64,000 nucleotides of DNA, taken from assembly GCA_028284445.1 (NCBI GenBank), contig JANQRS010000012.1:124001-188000 (forward strand). The letters are read 5' to 3'. The translations under genes were made by a program, and so were the position numbers. Source of the stretch: Calditrichia bacterium. Its GTDB lineage: Bacteria > Calditrichota > Calditrichia > RBG-13-44-9 > J075. The notes beneath the pieces are model-generated. The model ran no database searches. It was not told the origin of the DNA and saw only the letters and a program-made list of their open reading frames with translations. This document shows, piece after piece, positions 9,531 through 18,222 of this stretch. The stretch's first letter is position 1; the number at the start of each line of letters is the position of its first letter.

Positions 9531-9974
9531 GCGTTGCCGGCGATATTCACAAGCCAACTCAAACGCTTTGGTATCGCCATAGCGGCGAATGGAGAAAAAT
9601 TTGGTGCGTGGCTTGCCGGTAATTTTGTCTTTCCAGGATACCCGGTAAGCATGATATATACTGCCACTGGTATTTTGGCGTTCAATTTTCTGCACGCCGA
9701 TCATACCGGTGTTATTTTTGATATTTTTTGTTACAAGAATGCAGTTCGGCAGTTTGGTCGGAGCGACGCCAACTGTCTTTTCAAAAATTTTCCGCATTTC
9801 CTGTTTATGATAGCGGCGTGCTTTGTTCAGGGCCTGGGCAGCACCACCATATTTACCGTCACTGAAAAGTTTGGAGCGTACTTCGCCGTTCATGCGTACT
9901 CGAACATACCATCCAAAAGTACTGCTCTCTTTTGATTCAATTCTTGAAATCCCTTTATTCGGTGACTTTTTCAT
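9516..9974 (-). CDS. Tandem AP2-domain DNA-binding protein
   Basis: A 152-residue basic protein made of two AP2-like DNA-binding repeats and little else. Repeat 1 covers about residues 8-58 ('GWYVRVRMNGEVRSKLFSD', 'YGGAAQALNKARRYH') and repeat 2 about residues 90-150 ('AYRVSWKDKITGKPRTKFFS', 'YGDTKAFELACEYRR'). Each has the AP2 pattern of three strands (W/Y-x-V-R) followed by a helix. In bacteria AP2 domains usually occur in homing endonucleases or phage proteins; here there is no HNH or integrase domain. ATG 9974 is preferred because GGA lies eight bases before it; an ATG two codons upstream (9980) is too close to that site. It is probably a nucleoid- or transcription-related DNA binder, but the target is unknown. 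Confidence 0.75.
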   Translation of the reverse strand: MKKSPNKGISRIESKESSTFGWYVRVRMNGEVRSKLFSDGKYGGAAQALNKARRYHKQEMRKIFEKTVGVAPTKLPNCILVTKNIKNNTGMIGVQKIERQNTSGSIYHAYRVSWKDKITGKPRTKFFSIRRYGDTKAFELACEYRRQRLFER

Positions 9975-10035
9975 GTCCATCTTCCCTATTCTAAGTGAAC
10001 TGAGTTATCGTTAGTGATAACGGTTAAGTTACTAT

Positions 10036-11565
10036 TTATTTGAAACTAATGGCTTCCTCTATGCGAAAACTGACCGGCTCACCATTGACCGTCGCCGGCT
10101 CATATCGATATTTTTTCATTGTTTCAACTGTCCTGGCCAAAAGCGGCTCGTAATTCGAGGCTGCCGTTGTCGGCGACAAAACAGTTACCGATTTGATGGT
10201 TACTTTTTCCACTCGTCCGTCAACGTCTACCTGGCAGATCGCTTGAACCAGGGTCAGTCCGGTATCACCCAAATCCGCAGGCTTTTCAATGTCTTCTTTA
10301 TACACGGGTGAAGGAATGCCGCCATCCAAATCCGCAGCATTGGCAATATCAGCATCAGAAGCGGAATAGCTGTCGGATACAGACTCTTCGTTGCCGGACA
10401 CGGTATCGATGACCTTGCGGAGGAATCCTGTCGGTGCGGTGCGGTTTTCCGGTTCTGTTTCGCGAATAGTTAGCAGCGGCTCTGCCTCAAAATCCTGGAG
10501 CGCGGTAAGATTCATGCTCACTTCTGGATTCGCATTTGATAGTTGCTCGTCTTTCACTTCGACTGGCGCTGTTTCTTCGGTATCTTCTGCCTCTGGCGCT
10601 TCAGTCGTTTCTTTATTGGCAGTCGCTAATTGTGCACGCAATTCAGCACGCCGCCTTTCCAGGTCGGCCAGGCGCTGCAATGCCTGCTCATCATCCGGCA
10701 TTACCGTTAACACCTTCTTATAAAAACGTTCTGCAGTTTCGTAGCGTCCTCTGTCCGCAGCGTTCGCGGCGTATCGTTCATAGTTTTCAACAATACGGAT
10801 TTGCATGGCAAGGGCTTCAGCGTGATTGCTATCCAGCGCAAGAATTTGTCCGAGATAATAAAGGGCGCTGCTGTTTGCGGGTACTGAATATTGCTGTTTT
10901 GCAAAGGCGGCTTCTGCTGCTTCCATCAGGCGTTCAACTTCCTGATTACTGACGATTTCGCTATCACCTATCAATCCCTCGCTGATGATATAGTCCATTT
11001 TCTCACTTGCGATAGGCGCCAACGCGCTTTGTGGATACAGTTCAACGAACTCTTTATAAAGAATAAATGCTTCGTTGTACCGTTCCTGGGAAAAGCGAAT
11101 TTCGGCTGTCGCGTAAAAACGGCTGGTGTGATGCTGAGTGGAATCACGCATTGATTGATCGGAATATATCAAGAAGGCCGCGGCGAGAGTGGTCAGAACA
11201 GCTGTTATCATGACAATGTAACCGAGATTACCGAAGCGGCGGGTCGGGCCCTCGACAACTTCGAATTCAGCATCTTCAGCAAACATTGCCTCGATGCGCT
11301 TGGCATCTTCATCCAGATAGAATCCGTTTTCGTCACGATCGCGGAGTGCAACGGCTCCACCGACCGGATCGCTAATTTGGGCATTGAGGATTTCGCCGGA
11401 ACTTGGGTTTGCATAGTCCGGCATCACGGTTTCTGTTGACGCATACTGATCGGCAGCCTCAAACTGCTGAACGTACGGACGGCCGTTTACCAATGGTTGT
11501 CGGCAATTTTCACAGTATGTTGTTTTTTCCAGATTCCAGATGCCACAGGTCTTGCACATAATCAT
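10036..11565 (-). CDS. Zinc-ribbon / TPR / TonB C-terminal fusion protein
   Basis: A 509-residue membrane protein with an unusual order. An N-terminal zinc ribbon has Cys4, Cys7, Cys18 and Cys21 ('CKTCG', 'CENCRQPL'). Next is an acidic linker, one membrane segment at about residues 112-134 ('LGYIVMITAVLTTLAAAFLI'), TPR-like helices at about 145-310, an acidic low-complexity stretch, and a C-terminal TonB_C-like domain at about 430-509 ('CQVDVDGRVEKVTI', 'MKKYRYEPATVNGEPV'). The topology puts the ribbon in the cytoplasm and the TonB-like domain in the periplasm. Energy transduction to TonB receptors is possible, but these end domains also occur in proteins of unknown role. The ATG has AAGGGG about seven bases upstream. 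It is transcribed divergently from the kinase/regulator pair. Confidence 0.8.
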   Translation of the reverse strand: MIMCKTCGIWNLEKTTYCENCRQPLVNGRPYVQQFEAADQYASTETVMPDYANPSSGEILNAQISDPVGGAVALRDRDENGFYLDEDAKRIEAMFAEDAEFEVVEGPTRRFGNLGYIVMITAVLTTLAAAFLIYSDQSMRDSTQHHTSRFYATAEIRFSQERYNEAFILYKEFVELYPQSALAPIASEKMDYIISEGLIGDSEIVSNQEVERLMEAAEAAFAKQQYSVPANSSALYYLGQILALDSNHAEALAMQIRIVENYERYAANAADRGRYETAERFYKKVLTVMPDDEQALQRLADLERRRAELRAQLATANKETTEAPEAEDTEETAPVEVKDEQLSNANPEVSMNLTALQDFEAEPLLTIRETEPENRTAPTGFLRKVIDTVSGNEESVSDSYSASDADIANAADLDGGIPSPVYKEDIEKPADLGDTGLTLVQAICQVDVDGRVEKVTIKSVTVLSPTTAASNYEPLLARTVETMKKYRYEPATVNGEPVSFRIEEAISFK

Positions 11566-12051
11566 GGCGCATCCCCTTATTTAAATCCTTTCCCAAACTG
11601 ATCGCAGTGCACCAAACCAGAAGCCAGCGGGGAATACAAAAGATGAAATTGAATGGAATCTTTAATATGGTATGCCGCTTACCGACAAAGCCGGAGCTTA
11701 GCATCAGAAGATGGGAGGCTGCCGAACGCGTCCGTCACAGACTGATTCGACATACAAAGGATCGTTTTCAATTCGGTAGAAATGAACAAAGGAACAAGTG
11801 TTCCTGTTTGTTACGCCACAAAAGTAACTGAAATTTGCTACGGGCAATTGCCACAAATCAATAATTTCCATTTTCGTTTTTGTAGCAACTATTTTAAGCT
11901 TGTAGTAATTTTACTACTCCCTGTAGCAATGCATTGAAAAAAATTCTAAAAGTGAATGGCGCAGATGTGAAAGAAATCATGTGTCAAGAACAGCGAAAGT
12001 CTATTTTGCTGTGGTTTAAATGGTCTTACCTGAGAGAGGCGGGTCTTTCCA
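11566..12051. other. Divergent spacer between the TonB-like gene and the kinase gene
   Basis: 486 bases without a convincing gene. The right half is AT-rich and holds the TGTAGYAA repeats listed separately. Short open frames here (for example 11607-11831) have no family resemblance or ribosome-binding site. Confidence 0.5.
11881..11929 (+). promoter_or_regulatory. Three helically phased TGTAGYAA direct repeats (candidate operator)
   Basis: TGTAGCAA at 11881-11888, TGTAGTAA at 11901-11908 and TGTAGCAA at 11922-11929 recur every 20-21 bases, that is two helical turns. An inverted copy (TTTGCTAC, 11834-11841) lies upstream. The array ends about 120 bases before the kinase start and looks like a set of half-sites for a transcription factor on one DNA face. 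Confidence 0.45.
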
Positions 12052-13647
12052 GTGTCAAAGCAAAAGCAGAACGACAAAAAGCCGCAAACCACTCGTCCTC
12101 ATTATGTGGGGATCAAGCAGGATATTATTGCGATTAGCGTTTTTACTGTGACGGTCTTCGCTTGCGCTGTCAGTTTTGACCTTTCGGAAATCATAAACCG
12201 TTTTTTTGTTCAGTGGGAAAAGTATCAATTTGATGAGGTTTTCTTCACCTTAACCTGCCTCACTTTCGCACTCCTGTTTTTTAGTGTTCGGCGCTGGCGT
12301 GAACTGAGACAGGAAATAGAAAACCGCGAGAAAGTTACCGAACAATTACACGAAGCGCGTGCTCACCTTGAGCGACGCGTCCATGAGCGAACAGCCGATC
12401 TCAATTCGACGAACAACCACCTCCTAGATGAAATCAATGCCCGAACCCGTACGGAACAGGCCTTACGGATTTCAGAGGCAACCTGGCGTTCGCTTGTTGA
12501 GAATACGCCGGATTCCGTATTGGTAGCGAATCCCAATCTCGAAATTCAATTTGCCAATCGCCTACCGGAAAACACCGATACAAAGAGCCTGGTTGGTGAA
12601 AGCGTGCTCTCTGTTCTGGCGCCGCAGCTTCGCCCTACTTTCGAAGCGAAGATTCAGGAAGTGATCAAGAAAGGAACGATCGAGAGCTTTGAGCACCAGG
12701 GACTCTACGGAGAGCATCCAACGTACTGGCATTATACACGCATTATCCCGGTAACTGCGAAAGACAATATTAGCCTGATATCGATTATTTCTACGAATAT
12801 TACGGATCGTAAGCGCTTTGAGTGGGAGCTGAAACAACAAAGAAATCGCCTCGAGCAGCAGTTTCAGGAACGCACGAAGACCCTGCGCAATCTGAATCAA
12901 AAGCTCTACGACCAAATCAACGCTCACCTGGAAACCGAGGCAGAATTGAAAAAGTCCCAGGAACAGCTGCGAATTATGGGCGCCAACCTGCATATGGCAC
13001 GCGAAGATGACCGCGCGTGGATTTCACGGGAAATTCATGATGAATTGGGCCAATTGCTGGCATCGCTCAAGATGGACATCAATTGGCTCGAAAATAATAT
13101 GCCGGCCAAAGCCGAGCTATTCAAAAAAACCAAGTCTATGTCGGAGCTCATCACACTGACAACCCAGAGTGTTCGCAAAATTACCCAGAACCTGCGTCCC
13201 AGCGTTCTGGACAATCTCGGATTTTACGAAGCCATCGATTGGCACGTTCAAAATTTCCAGCAGAAGTCCGGTATTGCCTGCACATTGGATATTCGATCCC
13301 GCACTGAAATAAAGGACAAGGAAATGTCCAATTCTCTGTTCAGGGTGGTTCAGGAAACCCTGACAAATGTATATCGTCATGCCCAGGCCACAGAAGTCAC
13401 TATTACCATCCAGGCCAGCAAGCGGCATTTTTATATCAAAGTTAAGGATAACGGCATCGGGTTCAATAAGAAACAGCTCAATAATTTGAAATCATTTGGT
13501 ATCAGCGGTATGCGCGAGCGTATTCATTTCCTGGAGGGGACCTTTGTTGTGAAAAGCAGTCCCAGCAATGGCACCTCCGTGAGTATTCGCGTTCCGTTCA
13601 CACGAAAAGGAAAGAAAAAGAATGTCGAAAATTCTTATAGCAGATGA
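12052..13647 (+). CDS. PAS-containing NarL-type sensor histidine kinase
   Basis: A 531-residue inner-membrane sensor kinase. Two membrane segments (about residues 24-44 and 62-80) enclose a short periplasmic loop. They are followed by a coiled coil, a PAS domain (about 138-255, 'SLVENTPDSVLVANPN'), a second coiled coil, a HisKA_3 domain with phospho-acceptor His328 or 329 ('REIHDELGQLLASLKMD'), and a HATPase_c domain ('VVQETLTNVYRHA' N-box, 'VKDNGIGF' G-box). This is the NarX/DegS-type architecture. The predicted start is GTG with a weak ribosome-binding site, so the N-terminus is uncertain. The gene overlaps the regulator gene by 26 bases, which marks them as a cognate pair. The signal is unknown. 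Confidence 0.92.
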   Translation: MSKQKQNDKKPQTTRPHYVGIKQDIIAISVFTVTVFACAVSFDLSEIINRFFVQWEKYQFDEVFFTLTCLTFALLFFSVRRWRELRQEIENREKVTEQLHEARAHLERRVHERTADLNSTNNHLLDEINARTRTEQALRISEATWRSLVENTPDSVLVANPNLEIQFANRLPENTDTKSLVGESVLSVLAPQLRPTFEAKIQEVIKKGTIESFEHQGLYGEHPTYWHYTRIIPVTAKDNISLISIISTNITDRKRFEWELKQQRNRLEQQFQERTKTLRNLNQKLYDQINAHLETEAELKKSQEQLRIMGANLHMAREDDRAWISREIHDELGQLLASLKMDINWLENNMPAKAELFKKTKSMSELITLTTQSVRKITQNLRPSVLDNLGFYEAIDWHVQNFQQKSGIACTLDIRSRTEIKDKEMSNSLFRVVQETLTNVYRHAQATEVTITIQASKRHFYIKVKDNGIGFNKKQLNNLKSFGISGMRERIHFLEGTFVVKSSPSNGTSVSIRVPFTRKGKKKNVENSYSR

Positions 13648-14254
13648 CCATCCGTTATTCCGATCCGGACTCAAGCAGTTCCTGCTATCTGAACTCAAGG
13701 ACGTCTCCATTGATGAGGCATCGAACGGACAGGAAGCCCTTGAAGCTATCGAGCAGGAAAAATATGAGGCCCTGGTTCTGGACATCATTATGCCTGATTT
13801 GGGCGGGCTGGAAGTATTGGATCGCCTGAAAACAACCCACCCCGATTTGCCGGTCCTGGTCATTAGCATGCATGACGAAAAGCATTACGCTGCTCAGGCA
13901 ATTAAAGCCGGCGCCTCAGCCTACCTGGTGAAAGACGGAGATCCGCGTGAACTGGCTAAGGCACTGCGTATCACCATTGATGGCGGAAAATACATCAGCA
14001 ATCATGTCATGGAGGAGCTACTAGCAAACCCCGGTAGCAGTTCATCTGAGCCACAGCACAATATCTTGTCCAATCGCGAATTACAAATATTAAAGCTCAT
14101 CGCCAGCGGAAAAAAATTGACCACCATTGCTGAAGAATTGTCCCTGAGCGTCAGCGCTGTGAGCACACACAGGACCCGTATTTTATCGAAGATGGCCTTC
14201 GAAAACAACGCTGATATCGTTCGATATGCGGTGAAGGCGGAGCTGATTGATTAG
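13622..14254 (+). CDS. NarL/FixJ-family response regulator
   Basis: A 210-residue regulator with a receiver domain (about 3-118) and a LuxR-type HTH (about 145-205). The phospho-acceptor is Asp54 ('LVLDIIMPD'); the conserved Lys lies in 'AYLVKDGD'. The HTH begins with 'LSNRELQILKLIASGKK' and ends 'VSTHRTRILSKM'. It starts inside the kinase gene (26-base overlap), so it is translated with it and is almost certainly its partner. A 48-base perfect palindrome follows 36 bases after the stop. The AGTAA-type repeats upstream of the kinase could be its own operator (inference). Confidence 0.95.
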   Translation: MSKILIADDHPLFRSGLKQFLLSELKDVSIDEASNGQEALEAIEQEKYEALVLDIIMPDLGGLEVLDRLKTTHPDLPVLVISMHDEKHYAAQAIKAGASAYLVKDGDPRELAKALRITIDGGKYISNHVMEELLANPGSSSSEPQHNILSNRELQILKLIASGKKLTTIAEELSLSVSAVSTHRTRILSKMAFENNADIVRYAVKAELID

Positions 14255-14290
14255 TATTTCATAACAATTTAAAATTGACGACTCGTGATG

Positions 14291-14338
14291 ATTGTCCCCC
14301 CTCTATCTCCCCCCGGGGGGAGATAGAGGGGGGACAAT
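14291..14338. repeat. GC-rich interspersed palindrome, copy 1 (perfect, 48 bp)
   Basis: Two 24-base arms are exact reverse complements around CCCCCC/GGGGGG, with CCTCTATC in each arm. The site lies between convergent genes (regulator and the 112-residue ORF) and could act as a two-way terminator. It belongs to the same family as the palindromes at 15710, 18545, 19561 and 37516. Confidence 0.85.
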
Positions 14339-14397
14339 TTCGGAGTACGCAGCCCATGATTCGACAGTTCTAAATCACTGGTTTAAAAGCGACACAA

Positions 14398-14736
14398 TTA
14401 CCCCAGCTTTCGGCACAACACAATCAAATCCTCACGCGTCAATCGCTTTAAAGACGGCAATTGGTCGTCGCAGCGACAGCGGAGCTCCTGCAGCAAATCC
14501 TGTTTCGTGGCATTTGCCAAATTCAGATTCTGAGATTCACCCTGATCCCCTTCTGCATAATACGGGAAGAGACTTTCGAAAATCATCTCTTCGCTGCAGC
14601 CGGCATTCTTCAAAAACCAATAATGCTCAGTGTCAATTGCATTGAGCTCTTGCAGAATAATCGCATCGTCAGGATTCCTTTCTGCGCTTTCGTTAATTTG
14701 GACCTTCACGCTCTCACCAAACTCAAAAAACTTCAT
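14398..14736 (-). CDS. Small acidic protein of unknown function
   Basis: A 112-residue cytoplasmic protein with no recognised family. ATG 14736 has GGGAG seven bases upstream, which supports translation. The C-terminal third has two short helix motifs, 'NATKQDLLQELRCRC' and 'LTREDLIVLCRKLG', that look like the helix-extended pair of SAP/Rho-N-type modules, but this is only a resemblance. It contains four cysteines without a metal-binding spacing. It is transcribed in the same direction as the cohesin/dockerin island but lies downstream of it. Confidence 0.55.
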   Translation of the reverse strand: MKFFEFGESVKVQINESAERNPDDAIILQELNAIDTEHYWFLKNAGCSEEMIFESLFPYYAEGDQGESQNLNLANATKQDLLQELRCRCDDQLPSLKRLTREDLIVLCRKLG

Positions 14737-14847
14737 TACTCAACTCCCGGCAATACAAAGACAGTATAAGGCCACCGGGCGGCAATCACCGCTCCGATGG
14801 TCCGTAAACATACATTTCGTGACTATCTAAGTGTAGGAAATATTTCC

Positions 14848-15675
14848 TTATCTCAACAAGATCATCCGGCGGGTTTCGCTAAACTGGCCGGCCTGCAGAC
14901 GGTAGAGGTAAATCCCGCTGGACAACTGATAACCACCGACATCCTTAGCCTCCCAGTTCAACTGATAGGTTCCGGGCAACATCTGTTCATCAAGCAGAAC
15001 AGCCACTTCCCGGCCGGCAATATCGTAGATCTTCAGACTGACATGCCCGCTTGCCGGCAGTGCTATGTTAATTTGAGTAGATGGATTAAACGGATTTGGA
15101 TAGTTTTGGAAAAGCTCATATGCCTCCGGGATTGCAGTCGCAATCTCATCAGCCGCAATATCAACTGACGGATCAAGGACAATAGTAATGTCATTAACAG
15201 TGAGGTTTTCCAATAGTGAATTAAAGGTCGTGGCCGCCATTGCAGAATATTCCAGGTCAAGAAGTGTTTGGCTGCCAAGTCCGCCAATACATGCAAAGGT
15301 CAATTCGATAATATCAAAGCTGCCGCCAACACCATTAATATTGGCCCCGTTAAAACGCAGCTGTCCTGTCGAGACATTTGCTTCATTTACCACACCGGTA
15401 TAGCCTTGCAGCACACCGGAATGGCCAACAAATGCCAGCACTGCCGGATCCCAATCAATGGTCGATGTGAAGCTACCTAATTTGTCTTCAGGTGCTGCCT
15501 GTCCGCTCATGTCGACATGAATCTGAACTCTAATCGTATCTCCACTGGCGGGATTGGCTACAGAGGCCAGCACGTCAGATTTAACCTGGGCAATACCAGT
15601 AAAACCTAAACCAATTAATAGCAGGCTGAGAACCACAGCAAAGCGGCTATGCATCCAATTCGATGTATTTTTCAT
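14848..15675 (-). CDS. Cohesin-domain protein with type IX sorting tail (copy A)
   Basis: A 275-residue secreted protein: signal peptide (MKNTSNW... to 'GIAQ'), one cohesin-like domain (about residues 32-165) and a FlgD-Ig-like sorting tail (about 190-275, 'FQNYPNPFNPSTQINIALP', 'SGIYLYRLQ', 'RRMILLR'). The cohesin-like features are 'SGDTIRVQIHVDMSG', 'LGSFTSTIDWDPAVL' and 'LRFNGANINGVGGSFDIIEL'. ATG 15675 is chosen over the upstream 15717 because AAGGA lies nine bases before it and because the paralogue at 18695-19522 starts with the same MKNTS and has the same length. It directly follows a dockerin protein gene, and is probably a surface anchor for it (inference). Confidence 0.85.
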   Translation of the reverse strand: MKNTSNWMHSRFAVVLSLLLIGLGFTGIAQVKSDVLASVANPASGDTIRVQIHVDMSGQAAPEDKLGSFTSTIDWDPAVLAFVGHSGVLQGYTGVVNEANVSTGQLRFNGANINGVGGSFDIIELTFACIGGLGSQTLLDLEYSAMAATTFNSLLENLTVNDITIVLDPSVDIAADEIATAIPEAYELFQNYPNPFNPSTQINIALPASGHVSLKIYDIAGREVAVLLDEQMLPGTYQLNWEAKDVGGYQLSSGIYLYRLQAGQFSETRRMILLR

Positions 15676-15709
15676 TTTATATATCCTTATCAGTTTCTTC
15701 AATTTCCCC

Positions 15710-15761
15710 TTCAACATCCCCCTCTATCCCCCTTCGAAGGGGGATAGAGGGGGATGTTGAA
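15710..15761. repeat. GC-rich interspersed palindrome, copy 2 (perfect, 52 bp)
   Basis: Arms of 26 bases meet at TTCGAA and are exact reverse complements, with CATCCCCCTCTATCCCCC in the left arm. It sits between the dockerin protein stop (15799) and the cohesin protein start (15675), and so inside the presumed transcript. Confidence 0.88.
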
Positions 15762-15798
15762 AAGTATCTTATACTAGTTCAGTTGAACTATGTCTTCC

Positions 15799-18222
15799 CT
15801 ACTCACAAACCTGGAACGGCACTACATTTCCGGCATCCCAGGACAAGAGGATCAACGCGTCGGTGGAGTTGGTCAACCCATCGCCGTTGAGATCACCACA
15901 GGCCTTATCAATGTTTTCTGTGAGAAACGGATCAATGGGATTGCCGGCATCATGCGCCAGAAGGATCAGTGCATCGGTAGAATTACAAAATCCATCCGCA
16001 TTGATATCCCCTTTCCTGCAGGCAGGTACAATGCGTGCCGTTAAGTCAGCCGGTGGGGCAAGGCATTCAAGTATGCTGTTAAAACCACCGGCAGTGGCCA
16101 ATGCCGAAAATTCCAGATCAAATACCGCAGTTTCATCGACATCCCCGAGCACGTTGAAATTCAAAGAAGCAACAGTGACTTCATCAGCGCTACCGTTGGT
16201 ATTGACGCCATTAAAAGTAAGCAGGCCGCTGCTGTCGTTAACGGCTCCGGTAAAATTGGCATTCAGGGAAGTGCTCAGATAGTCTACAAGCAACGGATCA
16301 TAGCTGACGGTGGCAGTGAAGCTACCTAACAAATTGTCAGCCGGATCAGCCGCTCGCATATCAACAATGATATCCACTGTGAACTCGCTATCTTCATCGA
16401 CTGAGTCTTCTCCGGCAACGGCAGCAGAAATGGTTCCGGAACAACCATTTTGACCAATCACAATTTCGGAAAACTGGTACGGCCCAAAGGGGCCACCGTT
16501 ATCCGCTTCAAGGGTGAGTTCAAAATCGATTTGATGACCGGCAGGGGCATCAGCGAGTATCTCCACCACAAAACCACCGGCTGGGAATAGGGTATCCCCG
16601 GCGCTAATTTCATTGAAATAGGCGATTGTATCAGCGAGTGTAACGTATGGGCTGGCTGAGCTCAATATAGCAAAGGGCCGGTAGGCCGGGACCGTATCGA
16701 CATTGGCAATATCAAGAAAAAGGCGCACCACTTCGCCGGGATTCAAAACACCGTCATCATTTCCACTTCCGAAAATGTCGTCATCCTCAATCGCGTAGTC
16801 AATCAATTCAAGCGGCTCCACAACCTGCGGTGCCAGGTTCATATCAGTATAAATTTCCCGGGCAGCAATTGTACTGCGAGAATCAGTCCAGGTAATAAGC
16901 GGCTCATCGCTAAAGGGCGTTGCAGCAATGCCCTTTAAGGCCCGAGTGTTTCCGGCAGCACCTTGCTCATTTACAGGTGAGGCGATTGTGGTCCAACCAC
17001 TGCTCAAGTCTTGAGGACGACTGCTGTAGTAAACATTGCTATTGGATGAGTAAGCCAGATGCCAGCTATCGCCAAAGGCGCTGACTGCCAGGGTTGCGGC
17101 AAACTCGTCGGCATCAGTAAAACCACTCAGGTAAATAAGATTTGTCCAGGATGTGCCCTGATCGGTCGAATACGTGTAGGCAATATTATCCCCATCGAAA
17201 CGCGATCCCATTGTGCAAACGATCATCACATTTTGCAGTTCTGATGTATTCGCTGCCGCTATCATTGGATCCACATCCTTCCCGGGCAAGAAGGTCAAAG
17301 GAGCAACAATCGTCTCGCTACTCCAGGTTGCACCTTCGTCACTGCTGGATACCATTTCCAGCCGCTGATCTGTTTCGTTGTAGGCAACACAATAGAGTTG
17401 GTCACCGCTCTTGCCATAAGCGCCATCCGGAGCAGTATAGGCCGGTAGCAGGGTGCTTCCGCCCATGATTGTCTGTCCATCCCAAGCGGGAGCGAAGGCA
17501 TTTGTCATATAGTAAACATTTATGTCATCACTGCTACTCAGATCCGTTGATTCGCAAACAATGTGAACATTTGAAAAGAAAAAGGGGGAATTTTCAGTCC
17601 AGATAACCGGCTCCGTTTGCTCGCGCCCGCCGGGCTGTGGTGGAATTTCCGTGGCAATGGCAGAGCCGGCCTCTACGTTGACAGTCGTTACCTCAACATA
17701 TGATCCGGCCGGATCCTGGACTTGATAGGCAACATAGACCCGATAGCCGGCAGCCACGTAGCCGGCAGCAACATCCGGGAAGGTCAAAGGATCGGTATTT
17801 GTAATCCGCAGCAAGAAACGCCAGCTGGCGCCTTTGTCCTGCGATTGGTACAGCACCACGCTATCGTCCGTGCGATCCTCAAATACGATGTAGGCCACAT
17901 TGTCGACAAAAACATCAATATTCGGGCGTTGACGAGCTTCGCCGCTGGCACCGGCCTCGTGCACGCGGACATCGTCGCTCCAAAATTCATGCGACAAAGG
18001 ATCATCAGTCTCCGGCGACGCATAGTCAATTGTCGTGCGGCTAACTTTCTCAAGTAGCCCTTCGTTGCTCGCCAAGGCGTATTTGTCTGCTATCTTCTGG
18101 TTGGTATTTACTGCTTGGTCATTCTGGCCCTTCATGTAAAATGGCAGGACCATTAGCACTATTGCAATCCAGAACCGGTAACCGTTTGACGCACCGGTTC
18201 CTTCTTGTTTCTTCGCTAACAT
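15799..18222 (-). CDS. Sialidase-fold protein with cohesin and dockerin domains (copy A)
   Basis: An 807-residue secreted protein. Order: signal peptide (about 1-35), a BNR/sialidase-like propeller (about 60-450) with Asp-box motifs 'SQDKGASW', 'SSDEGATW' and 'STDQGTSW', an Ig-like segment beginning 'LELIDYAIEDDD' (about 470-600), a cohesin-like domain (about 605-730, 'LLGSFTATVSYDPLLVDYL', 'LTFNGVNTNGSADEVTVASL'), and a C-terminal type I dockerin (about 740-807). The dockerin has two calcium loops, 'DINADGFCNSTDALILL' and 'DLNGDGLTNSTDALILL'. Sialidase catalytic residues were not identified, so enzymatic activity is doubtful. ATG 18222 is chosen for GAGGG five bases upstream. There is no sorting tail of its own. 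It is a paralogue of 19628-22156. Confidence 0.87.
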   Translation of the reverse strand: MLAKKQEGTGASNGYRFWIAIVLMVLPFYMKGQNDQAVNTNQKIADKYALASNEGLLEKVSRTTIDYASPETDDPLSHEFWSDDVRVHEAGASGEARQRPNIDVFVDNVAYIVFEDRTDDSVVLYQSQDKGASWRFLLRITNTDPLTFPDVAAGYVAAGYRVYVAYQVQDPAGSYVEVTTVNVEAGSAIATEIPPQPGGREQTEPVIWTENSPFFFSNVHIVCESTDLSSSDDINVYYMTNAFAPAWDGQTIMGGSTLLPAYTAPDGAYGKSGDQLYCVAYNETDQRLEMVSSSDEGATWSSETIVAPLTFLPGKDVDPMIAAANTSELQNVMIVCTMGSRFDGDNIAYTYSTDQGTSWTNLIYLSGFTDADEFAATLAVSAFGDSWHLAYSSNSNVYYSSRPQDLSSGWTTIASPVNEQGAAGNTRALKGIAATPFSDEPLITWTDSRSTIAAREIYTDMNLAPQVVEPLELIDYAIEDDDIFGSGNDDGVLNPGEVVRLFLDIANVDTVPAYRPFAILSSASPYVTLADTIAYFNEISAGDTLFPAGGFVVEILADAPAGHQIDFELTLEADNGGPFGPYQFSEIVIGQNGCSGTISAAVAGEDSVDEDSEFTVDIIVDMRAADPADNLLGSFTATVSYDPLLVDYLSTSLNANFTGAVNDSSGLLTFNGVNTNGSADEVTVASLNFNVLGDVDETAVFDLEFSALATAGGFNSILECLAPPADLTARIVPACRKGDINADGFCNSTDALILLAHDAGNPIDPFLTENIDKACGDLNGDGLTNSTDALILLSWDAGNVVPFQVCE

